NCBI GenBank assembly: GCA_009693235.1
Contig: SHXR01000006.1
Location: forward strand, 1 to 64,000
Direction of reading: 5' to 3'
DNA: 64,000 nt
Source of the DNA: Betaproteobacteria bacterium
GTDB taxonomy: Bacteria > Pseudomonadota > Gammaproteobacteria > Burkholderiales > SG8-39
In this document: piece by piece, positions 37,212-46,824 of the stretch
Numbering within the stretch: position 1 is the first letter of the stretch
How the letters are laid out: every line of letters starts with the position of its first letter
Notes under the pieces: model-generated
Seen by the model: only the letters and a program-made list of their open reading frames with translations
Told to the model about the DNA's origin: nothing
Database searches by the model: none
Made by a program: the position numbers and the translations under genes

Positions 37212-38459
37212 ATGTCAACCGCTCCCACCCTGCCCGCAGAGCCAACCCGACGACTCGCCGCTAGCGGCAAGCTCGCCGAAAACGTCATGCACTTTGCCCG
37301 CGTGCTGCGCGCCGCGGGATTGCCGGTCGGCCCCAACAAGGTACTCGATGCGCTAGCGGCAGTAGAAGTCGCAGGCGTCGATCGCCGTGAAGATTTCTAC
37401 TGGACGCTGGCCTCGGTACTCATCGATCGGCGCGAGCAGTTCGAGATCTTTGATCAGGCCTTTCACATCTTCTGGCGTGATCCGCAGTTGCTGGAACGGA
37501 TCATGTCGCTCTTTCTGCCAAAGGTCTACGGCAAGGGCGATGACGAAGCGCCACAGCCCTCGAACCGGCTGGCCGAGGCGCTCGCACCACCGCCCGATGT
37601 GCAGGAGCGCGAACAGGAGCGGGAGGAAAAGGTCGAGATCGACATGGCCTTCACCGTCTCCGAGCGGGAAGTGCTGCAACATGCCGATTTCGAGACGATG
37701 ACCGGCGAAGAACTCGCGCAGGCGAAAAAACTCATCGCCGAATTGCGCTTGCCGATCCCCGAGGTGTGCACCCGCCGCCTGCATCGCGATTCGCGCGGAC
37801 GCCGCATCGACATGCGGGCGACCATGCAGGCGAGCCTGCGCACGGGCGGGGCGATCATTCCGCTGCAACGCCTCACGCAGGAAAAACGCCATCCGCCGTT
37901 GGTCGTGCTCTGCGATATCTCCGGTTCGATGAGCCGCTATTCGCGCATGTTCCTGCACTTCATGCACGCCATCACCAATGATCGCGATCGCGTTTATACT
38001 TTCGTCTTCGGCACGCGGCTCACCAACATCACCCGCAATCTCAAGCATCGCGATGTCGATGTCGCGCTCAACTCGGTGTCGGATGCGGTGGCCGATTGGT
38101 CGGGCGGTACACGTATTGGTTCGAGTCTGCGCGAGTTCAATTTACGGTGGTCGCGTCGTGTACTCGGCCAGAACGCCGTGATGCTGATGATCACCGACGG
38201 CCTGGACCGCGATCTTGGCAAGGATCTCTCGGTTGAAATGGAGCGCCTGCACAAATCTTGTCACCGCCTCATCTGGCTCAATCCACTGTTGCGCTATGAG
38301 GCCTTCGAAGCGCGACCCGCCGGCATTCGGGCGATGCTGCCGCATGTCGATTCATTCCTGCCCGCGCACAACATCGAGAGCCTGCGCGAACTGTCCAAAG
38401 TGCTTTCGAGCCAACCTAAAAAGTCGACGCGGATCGTTTCGGCCGGCCGCGTGCAATAG
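37212..38459 (+). CDS. VWA domain-containing protein (CoxE-like)
   Basis: HFARVLRAAGLPVGPNKVLDALAAVEVAGVDRREDFYWTLASVLIDRREQFEIFDQAFHIFW...PLVVLCDISGSMSRYSRMFLHFMHAI (MIDAS DxSxS). Confidence 0.88.
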   Translation: MSTAPTLPAEPTRRLAASGKLAENVMHFARVLRAAGLPVGPNKVLDALAAVEVAGVDRREDFYWTLASVLIDRREQFEIFDQAFHIFWRDPQLLERIMSLFLPKVYGKGDDEAPQPSNRLAEALAPPPDVQEREQEREEKVEIDMAFTVSEREVLQHADFETMTGEELAQAKKLIAELRLPIPEVCTRRLHRDSRGRRIDMRATMQASLRTGGAIIPLQRLTQEKRHPPLVVLCDISGSMSRYSRMFLHFMHAITNDRDRVYTFVFGTRLTNITRNLKHRDVDVALNSVSDAVADWSGGTRIGSSLREFNLRWSRRVLGQNAVMLMITDGLDRDLGKDLSVEMERLHKSCHRLIWLNPLLRYEAFEARPAGIRAMLPHVDSFLPAHNIESLRELSKVLSSQPKKSTRIVSAGRVQ

Positions 38460-38518
38460 ATCCGCTGCGCCCCTACGCGCGCGGCACATCCCGTTTCAAA
38501 ACAAAGGGAACCTGCATC

Positions 38519-39103
38519 ATGGAAATGACCGGCGAACAAATCATCGACCAGCCGCAATCGAAAGTTTGGGAAGCGCTCAATGATCCGGCGGTGCTCAAGG
38601 ACTGCATCCCGGGATGCGATACGCTCGAGCGCGTTTCCGACACCGAATACAAGATGACGATGACCGCGGCGGTCGGCCCGGTCCGCGCCAAGTTCAACGG
38701 CAAGCTGAATCTGTCGGAAGTAAATCCGCCGGTCTCGTACACCATTGCATTCGAAGGATCGGGCGGTGCGGCAGGCTTCGGCAAGGGCTCGGCACAGGTG
38801 GCGCTTGCCCCGGAAGGCAACGGCACCAAGCTCTCCTACAGCGCCAAGGCGCAAATCGGCGGGAAGCTCGCGCAGGTGGGCGCCCGGCTCATCGATGGGG
38901 TCGCGAAGAAAATGGCGGATGATTTCTTCTCCGCCTTCAAGAAGCGACTGACACCAGTGGCCGCCGAGGCACCCGCGACAGCAGCGCCCACCGCCGACGC
39001 TGCATCGCCGGCTGCCGATGTACCGGCGCCAAAGATGACCCCGCTCGTCATCTTCGGCATTGCGCTGGTAGTCATCATCGTTCTGTACTTCGCACTCAAG
39101 TAA
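38519..39103 (+). CDS. Carbon monoxide dehydrogenase subunit G-like protein (SRPBCC, CoxG)
   Basis: MEMTGEQIIDQPQSKVWEALNDPAVLKDCIPGCDTLERVSDTEYKMTMTAAVGPVRAKFNGKLNL, with a C-terminal TM helix. Confidence 0.9.
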   Translation: MEMTGEQIIDQPQSKVWEALNDPAVLKDCIPGCDTLERVSDTEYKMTMTAAVGPVRAKFNGKLNLSEVNPPVSYTIAFEGSGGAAGFGKGSAQVALAPEGNGTKLSYSAKAQIGGKLAQVGARLIDGVAKKMADDFFSAFKKRLTPVAAEAPATAAPTADAASPAADVPAPKMTPLVIFGIALVVIIVLYFALK

Positions 39104-39185
39104 CATTGCGGCAGCCAGCAAAGCGTAGTGGCATACTGGGCGGATTCGATGGCAAGATAGCCGATCGAGACTAACGAGGAGGGGT

Positions 39186-40409
39186 TTGACGATGAATCAG
39201 CCGTTCACGCATTCGTTTCTGCAATCGATTCGCATCGCAGCCGGTGGACTTTCACTTGCCCTAGCGGCTGTGGCCACCGCCGCCCCATCCGGCCCGCCCA
39301 TTCGTGTGGGTGGGACCCTAGCGCTCACCGGACCGCTCGCATCGACCGCGCTGATCTGCAAGCTCGCGGCTGAGACCTTCATCGAGCAGATCAACAAGAA
39401 AGACGGACTGCTTGGACGCCCGGTGGAATGGGTGCTGCTGGATGATCAATCCAAGCCTGACCTCGCTCGCACGCTATACGAAAAGCTCACGACCGCCGAC
39501 AAAGTCGATCTTTTGATTGGCCCTTACGGAACGGGCGCGATCCTCTCGGCCATGTCGGTGGCCGAGCGCCATAGCAAGATGCTGATCCACAGCTCGTTTG
39601 GCATTCCTAAGCTGGCGAAATACGAGCGGCATATTCCGGTCGCGCCATTCGGCTATGTTCCCGAGGATACCTACCCGAATCGCCTGTTCGATGGTCTGGC
39701 GGCGAACGGCAAGATGCCGAAGACGATCGCCATCATATCGAGCAAATTTTCCTCGGTGCACTTCTTATCGTTGGGTGCCCGCGAGGTCGCGAAAAAGCGC
39801 GGCATCAATGAAGTGCTGTTTCTGGAATTCGAATTCGGCACGCGCGATTTCGGTCCGATCGCCGCACGCATCCGCGACGCGAAGCCCGATTTCCTCTGGA
39901 TGGGCTCGATCGGTCTGGAAAGCAACTCATTGATCGAGGCGATGAAGAAACTCGACTACATGCCGCGGAACCACTTCCATCTCTATCCGGCACCCGGCCC
40001 GCTTGCTTTGTCGCCCGATGCGCAAAACGCACTGTCGCTCACCTTCTTTGAGGAGCATGCGCCGTTCACCAATGATCCGGTCGCCGCGGAATTTGCCAAG
40101 GGATACCGAGAGCGCGCCATCAAGGCCGGCCTGCCTTATGTGGAGACCGATCAACAGGCATCTAACGTCTTCGTAAGCTGGCAAGTCTTGACCGCCGCCG
40201 TCACCGCCACCAAGAGCCTTGATGACAAGGTGCTCACGCAGTGGATCAAGACCAACAAGATCAATACAATTTACGGTCCGCTGCGCTTTGACGGCACCAA
40301 CAACTTCGGCGATGACCTCTCCAAAGTAAAGCAGGTGCACAAGAACAAGTGGGTCGTGGTATGGCCACCGGAGTTTGCTCCGCCCGGGGTAAAAATGATG
40401 CTGCAGTAA
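39186..40409 (+). CDS. ABC transporter substrate-binding protein (amino acid/amide type)
   Basis: Signal peptide; IRVGGTLALTGPLASTALICKLAAETFIEQINKKDGLLGRPVEWVLLDDQSKPDLARTLYEKL. Confidence 0.88.
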   Translation: MTMNQPFTHSFLQSIRIAAGGLSLALAAVATAAPSGPPIRVGGTLALTGPLASTALICKLAAETFIEQINKKDGLLGRPVEWVLLDDQSKPDLARTLYEKLTTADKVDLLIGPYGTGAILSAMSVAERHSKMLIHSSFGIPKLAKYERHIPVAPFGYVPEDTYPNRLFDGLAANGKMPKTIAIISSKFSSVHFLSLGAREVAKKRGINEVLFLEFEFGTRDFGPIAARIRDAKPDFLWMGSIGLESNSLIEAMKKLDYMPRNHFHLYPAPGPLALSPDAQNALSLTFFEEHAPFTNDPVAAEFAKGYRERAIKAGLPYVETDQQASNVFVSWQVLTAAVTATKSLDDKVLTQWIKTNKINTIYGPLRFDGTNNFGDDLSKVKQVHKNKWVVVWPPEFAPPGVKMMLQ

Positions 40410-40490
40410 GTAGTAATCCGGCGGTTCGCGGGCGGCACGCACCTCAGTGGCGGATTGATTGATCCGAATTATCCGCAACGAGTGACTGAT

Positions 40491-41852
40491 TCACGCCCGC
40501 GGTGCCAGCCGCTCCATGCAGCGAAGTGCATCAAGCACCCGGTCGTCCTCGAAGCGCTGGCCGACGATCTGGATCGAAAGAGGCATACCGCTCTGCCCCG
40601 TCCCCCAGGGAATGCAGCCGGCGGGCGCTTCCAAAATGTTCGCAATGCCGCACAGATCGGCCTGATTGACGGGCGGTGTCGGCGAAAAAGGAAACGCGGT
40701 CTGAGGAGCAGTCGGCAGCAGCAGGACATCGACCGATCGCATGACCTCCTCCAGCATCGCGCGCAATTCCCGTAATCGACGATACGACAGCACAGCGCGC
40801 GCTGCCGTCTGCTTGGCACCGAACGCGATCATTGCGCGGAACTCGGCCGAAAATCCCGACGGGTTGGCAGCGATCGCCTCGCTATGCACCGTCGAACCCT
40901 CCATCTCAATCAGCAGCAAACAGTCGCGGCGCACCTTATCGAACGCGTAGTCGGGCAACGAAAGCGCCACCGGCGTTGCTCCGGCATCTTGCAGCGCATG
41001 TATCGCCTCGTCATAGGTCGCACGCACATCGGGTTCGACCGTTGTGCCGGGAAAATCATGCAGTACACCGACCCGCAGTCCACCCACCGAGTCGTGATTA
41101 CGAACCCATGAGGTACTGTATGGGGCAGCGCGCGCCAACGGCCAGTCGCGATCGAACTGCGCGCTGGCACGCAGCAGCAGGCGCGAATCTTCAACGCATG
41201 ACGCGAGATAGCCAACATGGTCGAACGTCGCTGCGATGGGCATGACACCTCGCGTGCTGAGCAGTCCGTACGTCGGCTTGATGCCCGTCACACCGCAATA
41301 CGCGGCGGGAATCCGCACTGAACCCAGCGTATCGGTGCCAAGCGCAGCCGCGCATAGGCCGGCCGCGACGGCCGCACCCGATCCGCCACTCGACCCGCCC
41401 GCTGTGTAGCCTGTCCGCAGTGGATTTTCACAACGGCCAAACCACGGGTTATCGGTTGTCCCGCCCAAGGCGCCTTCATGCATGTTGAGCTTACCGAGCA
41501 ACACCGCACCCGCGTCACGGAGCGTCGCAATGACAAAGGCATCCTCTTTGGGGATTACATGCCGATAATGCTGAATGCCACCAGCGGTGGGCATCCCTGC
41601 AATATCAATGTTGTCCTTCACTGCAATGGGCACTCCGTCCATGACACTACGCGGGACACCGGTACGAATACGTCCATCCGCATCCCGCGCCTGCGCAAGA
41701 GCGCCCTCGGCATCGACATGCACGAAGGCTTTCAGCCGCGCATTCTCTCGGTCGATGCGGGCGAGATACTCGCGGGTCGCCTCAACCGAAGAGAGTTCGC
41801 CCGACCGTAACGCACGGGACAAAGCGACCGCGCCAACCGGCAGACTGCTCAT
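40491..41852 (-). CDS. Amidase (amidase-signature family)
   Basis: GVPIAVKDNIDIAGMPTAGG...TAGGSSGGSGAAVAAGLCAAALGTDTLGSVRIPAAYCGVTGIKPTYG. Confidence 0.92.
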   Translation of the reverse strand: MSSLPVGAVALSRALRSGELSSVEATREYLARIDRENARLKAFVHVDAEGALAQARDADGRIRTGVPRSVMDGVPIAVKDNIDIAGMPTAGGIQHYRHVIPKEDAFVIATLRDAGAVLLGKLNMHEGALGGTTDNPWFGRCENPLRTGYTAGGSSGGSGAAVAAGLCAAALGTDTLGSVRIPAAYCGVTGIKPTYGLLSTRGVMPIAATFDHVGYLASCVEDSRLLLRASAQFDRDWPLARAAPYSTSWVRNHDSVGGLRVGVLHDFPGTTVEPDVRATYDEAIHALQDAGATPVALSLPDYAFDKVRRDCLLLIEMEGSTVHSEAIAANPSGFSAEFRAMIAFGAKQTAARAVLSYRRLRELRAMLEEVMRSVDVLLLPTAPQTAFPFSPTPPVNQADLCGIANILEAPAGCIPWGTGQSGMPLSIQIVGQRFEDDRVLDALRCMERLAPRA

Positions 41853-41898
41853 CGAATGATTCCTTTCATCTCACGCTTCCCCGAACTTACGTTCAACA

Positions 41899-43488
41899 TT
41901 ATCGATCGGCATCCTCAAGAATCATAACGGCTGCTTTCTCCGCGATCATCATGGTCGGCGCATTCGTGTTACCGGTTGTCACGCTTGGCATCACCGACGC
42001 ATCGGCGATGCGCAAGCCTTCTATGCCATGCACGCGTAACCGGCTATCGACCACCGCCATCGCATCCCCACCCATCTTGCAGGTTCCGACCGGATGATAG
42101 ATGGTCGTCCCGGTCTTGCGAACCACCCTCGCGATTTCGTCATCGGAGCGCGCGTCGGCACCTGGCAGCGTCTCGCAAACGACGTGCCGGGCGATGACGG
42201 ACTGGGAAAAAATATCGCGCACGCGACGCATCCCGGCGAGGATCGTGCGCAAATCAGCCGGTACGGAAAGGTAGTTGGGCTGGATCGCCGGCGACTCAAA
42301 CGGGTTGTTCGAACGTGCCATCACCGTACCCCGACTCTTAGGCTGCACCGCACACACCGCAACGGTAACACCGGGATTTCTTTCCAGCTCGCCGAATCGA
42401 CTCTGATCGTAACTGGCCGGGGTAAACAGCAATTGCAGATCAGGACTCGCCAGACCTTCCCGACTGCGCGTGAAGACCGTCGATGAGGTGACCCCAAATG
42501 TCAGCGCACCGTTGGCGGTGAATAGCCAACGCAAGATCTCCCGACCAAGGCGCCATCCACGCGCCAATTCATTGATCGAGACGGCATCCTTGACCCGGAA
42601 CGCGGTGAAGCCCACATAGTGATCGGAAAGATTCGCACCGACGCCCGGCGAATCATGCACGACGTCAATACCGTGCGAGGAGAGGTGCATCGCCGGCCCG
42701 ATTCCAGACAATTGCAGTAAGTGCGGTGATTTGATCGATCCGGCTGCGATGATCACTTCCCGCTCGGCATGCAAGGTATGGTCGACGCCACCTTGCCGAT
42801 ACAGCACGCCGCGACAACGCCCGCCATCGATGAGGAGCTTGGTGACCATCGCGCGCGTCGCCACCCGCAAGTTCAATCGCCCACGTGCTACCCTGAGGAA
42901 CGTTGACGCAGTCGAGCCGCGAAACCGCCCAAGACGGGTCATTTGTGAATAGCCGACGCCCTCCTGCTGCGCGCCGTTGTAGTCACTGGTAAGCGGAATG
43001 CCTGCGGCACGGGCGGCCGCGACGAAGCGGTCAGTAAGGGGTAGCACGGTGCGGTAGTCTTCGACGATCATCGGACCGGCCTTGCCGCGATAACGATCGT
43101 CACCTTTCGCGTACGACTCGCTTTTCTTGAAGTAGGGCAGGATGTCTGCATAGCCCCAGCCGGCGCAACCACCGCGCGCCCAGCCGTCATAGTCAGCGGG
43201 ATTGCCACGCACATAAAGCATGCCATTGATCGATCCACTGCCGCCAATCACTTTCCCGCGTGACCAATGCATCGTGCGACCGTCGATACCGGCGTCGGGC
43301 TCGGTCATGAAATTCCAATTCACACGCGGATTCCGATGCAGCGATCGCACGCCGGCCGGAACATGAATCATCGGATGCCATGCGCGCGGCCCGGCCTCCA
43401 GCAAGACGACCCCTGCGCCGCCTTCACTCAATCGATGCGCGAGCAGGCAGCCCGCCGTGCCGGCACCGATGATGATGTAGTCTGTCTG
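41899..43488 (-). CDS. GMC family oxidoreductase (choline dehydrogenase-like)
   Basis: MQTDYIIIGAGTAGCLLAHRLSEGG...WSRGKVIGGSGSINGMLYVRGNPADYDGWA...YHPVGTCKMGGDAMAVVDSRLRVHG. Confidence 0.92.
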   Translation of the reverse strand, partial: QTDYIIIGAGTAGCLLAHRLSEGGAGVVLLEAGPRAWHPMIHVPAGVRSLHRNPRVNWNFMTEPDAGIDGRTMHWSRGKVIGGSGSINGMLYVRGNPADYDGWARGGCAGWGYADILPYFKKSESYAKGDDRYRGKAGPMIVEDYRTVLPLTDRFVAAARAAGIPLTSDYNGAQQEGVGYSQMTRLGRFRGSTASTFLRVARGRLNLRVATRAMVTKLLIDGGRCRGVLYRQGGVDHTLHAEREVIIAAGSIKSPHLLQLSGIGPAMHLSSHGIDVVHDSPGVGANLSDHYVGFTAFRVKDAVSINELARGWRLGREILRWLFTANGALTFGVTSSTVFTRSREGLASPDLQLLFTPASYDQSRFGELERNPGVTVAVCAVQPKSRGTVMARSNNPFESPAIQPNYLSVPADLRTILAGMRRVRDIFSQSVIARHVVCETLPGADARSDDEIARVVRKTGTTIYHPVGTCKMGGDAMAVVDSRLRVHGIEGLRIADASVMPSVTTGNTNAPTMMIAEKAAVMILEDADR

Positions 43489-43663
43489 CATCGAAAAATG
43501 GTCCCCTGCTTCGGGTAGCACGGTGTTGTGCGAGAAACGCGCCCGTCACCAATCGAATTCAACGCCAAGGCTACTCCACGCAGGCGTTGGTCGCCTGCCA
43601 CCGCATCGTTCCCGACTCGCAGGCCAGATAGAATCCGTGCTCACCTCATGATGTCCGCCCGCC

Positions 43664-44866
43664 ATGCCAAACCCAACCCTGCCGCTCGCTGGTCTTCGCG
43701 TCCTCGCCGTTGAACAATATGGCGCCGGTCCGGCCGGTACCGTCTACCTTGCAGACCTTGGCGCCGAGGTGATCAAAATTGAGAACCATCTGGATGGGGG
43801 GGATTTCGGCCGCGACGTGGGTCCGCATTTTTTCGGACCAAAGGACAGCCAGTTCTTCGAGACTTTCAATCGCAACAAGAAAAGTTTTACCCTCGATCTC
43901 AAACATGCCGATGGGAAAAAGGTCTTTCGCGAACTGGTCGAGACGGCCGATGCTGTAATCAATAATCTGCGCGGCGACCAGCCGGCCAAGCTTGGCATCA
44001 CGCATGAGGATTTGAAGGCCGTCAATCCGAAGATCGTCTGCGTCCATCTTTCTGCCTACGGCCGGGAGGGATCCCGTGCGGCATGGCCAGGCTATGACTA
44101 TTTGATGCAAGCCGAAACCGGGCTCATGTCACTCACCGGCGACCCGGATGCGCCGCCCGCGAAGTTCGGGGTCTCGATCATCGATCTCATGACCGGATTG
44201 GCCGCCTCCTATGCCTTGCTGGCCGGCGTGACGAGTGCACGCGCCACCGGTCGCGGACGCGATCTCGATACCAGCCTGTTCGATCTTGCGCTGTACAACC
44301 TCAATTATCCGGGGACGTGGTATCTCAACGGCGGCCATGTGACCGGGCGCGTGCCGCGCTCGGGCCATCCCTCCTTGGTACCCAGCGAGCTCTATAAGAC
44401 GCAAGACGGCTGGATCATGATCATGTGCAACAAGGAAAAATTCTGGGGTGTGCTGGCCGATGCGCTGGGAAAACCGGAATGGAAGAGTGATCCGAGACTC
44501 AATACATTTAAAGCGCGGCTGGCCCATCGCGATCTTGTAAGAGAGCTCCTTGATGCAACGCTCTCTACGCATACGACCGCCTATTGGGTCCAGCAACTCG
44601 GTGGGATCGTGCCGGTTGCGCCGGTCTATGATGTCAAGGAAGCGCTCGACAGCGCCTATGTGAGAGAGCGCGGCGACATCGTGACGTTCAGCGCACCAGA
44701 TGGCCGGACGGCGAACATGTTGGCCGGCCCCATTCGTCTGCCGAGCGTCGAGCTGCCGAAGAACATGGCACCACGCTTAGGCGAGGACACCGATGCGCTG
44801 CTGCGCGAGCTAGGCTACGACGATGAAGGCATCGCGGCGTTACGACACCGGCGCGTGATTCAATAG
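43664..44866 (+). CDS. CaiB/BaiF (type III) CoA-transferase family protein
   Basis: PLAGLRVLAVEQYGAGPAGTVYLADLGAEVIKIENHLDGGDFGRDVG...LDLKHADGKKVFRELVETADAVINNLR. Confidence 0.92.
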   Translation: MPNPTLPLAGLRVLAVEQYGAGPAGTVYLADLGAEVIKIENHLDGGDFGRDVGPHFFGPKDSQFFETFNRNKKSFTLDLKHADGKKVFRELVETADAVINNLRGDQPAKLGITHEDLKAVNPKIVCVHLSAYGREGSRAAWPGYDYLMQAETGLMSLTGDPDAPPAKFGVSIIDLMTGLAASYALLAGVTSARATGRGRDLDTSLFDLALYNLNYPGTWYLNGGHVTGRVPRSGHPSLVPSELYKTQDGWIMIMCNKEKFWGVLADALGKPEWKSDPRLNTFKARLAHRDLVRELLDATLSTHTTAYWVQQLGGIVPVAPVYDVKEALDSAYVRERGDIVTFSAPDGRTANMLAGPIRLPSVELPKNMAPRLGEDTDALLRELGYDDEGIAALRHRRVIQ

Positions 44867-46161
44867 CGCCGGCCGGCTGACCGGCCCGACCGGGTTAAAT
44901 CCCACCAGGGCGGTCACCCCCGCCCCCGGCGCGCTAGTGAGGGAAAGCGTCCACTTATGCCGATCGCAAATGCGTTTGGCGAGATAAAGGCCGAGGCCGG
45001 AACCCGAGCTGTTCGGCCCGGAGTAGTAACACTCTAAGACGCGTTCGAGATCGCCAGAATCGATCATTTCGCCGGGATTGTGGATGCGCACAGCGCGGTC
45101 ATCGATACTGATCGTGATGAGCCCGGAATCGGTGTAGGCAATGGCATTACGCAAAAGATTGCCAAGGACGATGCTGAGATCCGCATCAAAGCAGGCAATG
45201 GCCGGTGATGCCGCCGCATGCAGCGCGATCTCTAGTGAACGCCCGACGAGGAGCGGGCGATGCTGCTCGATCAGCAATTCGCAAAATGAACGAAGATCGA
45301 TCACCTGCTCACCGTTCTTATCGACATGCCGGGCGTCGCGTGCCAGCGCCAGCAGCGAGCTCACGAGGCGGGAAACCTCGTCCACCGACTTTTGAATGCG
45401 CGCCACCTGCTTGACTGCCCGTTCATCAAGGCGCTTGTTGCCGGCGAGAAGCTCGGCCAACGTCGAGAGAATCGACAATGGCGTTCGCAGTTCATGGCTC
45501 ACTGCCGAGGTGAACGATGTCTCGCGCTCGATCAGACGGTCCATCCGCTCCAGATATAGATCGAACGCGTCGGCGATAATCTGAATTTCGCCGCTACGCG
45601 CGGCCGAGCTCAAGCGGACATTGCGCACGGTGGGGTCGAGCGCACCCACTTCCTTGGTGAGCGCGGTGAGCGGCGCAACGATGTGTCGCGATAACCAAAA
45701 CCAGAATACGGCGGCAAACGCGAGGGCAATCAGCACACCGGCGGTCAGCATTTGAATGATCTTTACCTCTTCATGCTCCACCTCGGTGACATCGACCGCA
45801 AACCACGCGCTCTCGGTCCCGATCGTCGTTACGTTGACGTGGTACGCACGACCATCGTGAATGACATCGTGATGCAGTCCCAGCGGCAGCGCGGCAAGCG
45901 CGGGGGGGGTACCGGATCTCCGCCGGGACGTGCCGGGAACCACACGCTGATGAGCGCGGCGTCGGGCAAGGGTACGTTAGGGTCGCGCTCATAGGCCGCG
46001 GCGAAGACGGCAGCCTCGTGCTTGACGATGATATCGAGCAACCCGATCTGTAAGTTCAGGTTTGAATAGTAATAGGCCAGTGCACCGAGGATATTGACCA
46101 GCGTCGCGAGCACCAGGATGCCCATCATGACCCGCGTGTGAATACCCGTCGCCTTATTCAT
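44840..46161 (-). pseudogene. Sensor histidine kinase, frameshifted at a G8/C8 homopolymer (45902-45909)
   Basis: N-terminus 45829-46161 (MNKATGIHTRVMMGILVLATLVNILGALAYYY) and C-terminus 44840-45943 (FTSAVSHELRTPLSILSTLAELL...NLLRNAIAYTDSG...SGSGLGLYLAKRICDRH) are in different frames joined at the tract. Confidence 0.8.
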
Positions 46162-46556
46162 GGCCCAGTCCCAATGCGAAATCCATCCTTCGGCTCGGCA
46201 GGGCGCACGAGTGCAAGGAGACGCGCTTCCAGCGCCGATAGCGCAAATGGCTTGACGAGATAATCATTGGCGCCCGCGGCCAGGCCATGCATCTTGTCGT
46301 TATGGGATTCCCGGGCAGTGACAATGAGCACCGGCGTCGATTGACCCGCGTCAGTACGAAGCCTTCTGCAGACCTCGAGCCCATCCATTCCGGGCAAGCC
46401 GAGATCGAGGACAATCACATCGTAATCGCCACCTGCCGCCATGCGCAGGCCCATGCGCCCGTCGGTCGCAAAATCCACGGTGTGATCGCGACCCTCGAGA
46501 AACATGCCGATGTTCTCCGCAAGTTCCCGATTGTCTTCAACGACCAACACATTCAT
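46158..46556 (-). CDS. Response regulator, receiver domain only
   Basis: MNVLVVEDNRELAENIGMFLEGRDHTVDFATDGRMGLRMAAGGDYDVIVLDLGLPGMDG...VLIVTARE...DYLVKPFALSALEARLLALVRP, ending after 132 aa at the kinase start codon (ATGA overlap). Confidence 0.85.
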   Translation of the reverse strand: MNVLVVEDNRELAENIGMFLEGRDHTVDFATDGRMGLRMAAGGDYDVIVLDLGLPGMDGLEVCRRLRTDAGQSTPVLIVTARESHNDKMHGLAAGANDYLVKPFALSALEARLLALVRPAEPKDGFRIGTGP

Positions 46557-46668
46557 CGCAGCATCCTTCAGGCCATCCAGGATGGTTTTCTACGACTCGC
46601 CGGCGATCATCAAGCATGCCGTTCGCATTCGGGGCCGATTCCTCGGCCGGCGCAGAAATATTCCCTAT

Positions 46669-46757
46669 GGAAACGCTGATTAAGCTATTCCGCGTGATCA
46701 GCGTGCTCAAATATTAAGGGAGTTACGAGGGGGCGCGCGCCCTTGTTCAGTGATTCC
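46669..46757 (+). mobile_element. MITE-like element copy F (89 bp)
   Basis: GGAAACGCTGATTAAG ... CTTGTTCAGTGATTCC, flanked by CTAT (46665-46668) and CTAT (46758-46761). Confidence 0.88.
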
Positions 46758-46824
46758 CTATATGCAAAACGCAGCAGGCAACGCCACGGGATCCACGATA
46801 TGTTCTATCGCAACGCTGAGAGAT

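Noticed and set aside
37212-38459. VWA gene as part of a ternary defence or chaperone system
   Set aside because: Sequence and the adjacent coxG-like gene fit the CoxE metallo-enzyme maturation family; no AAA+ partner or effector is nearby.
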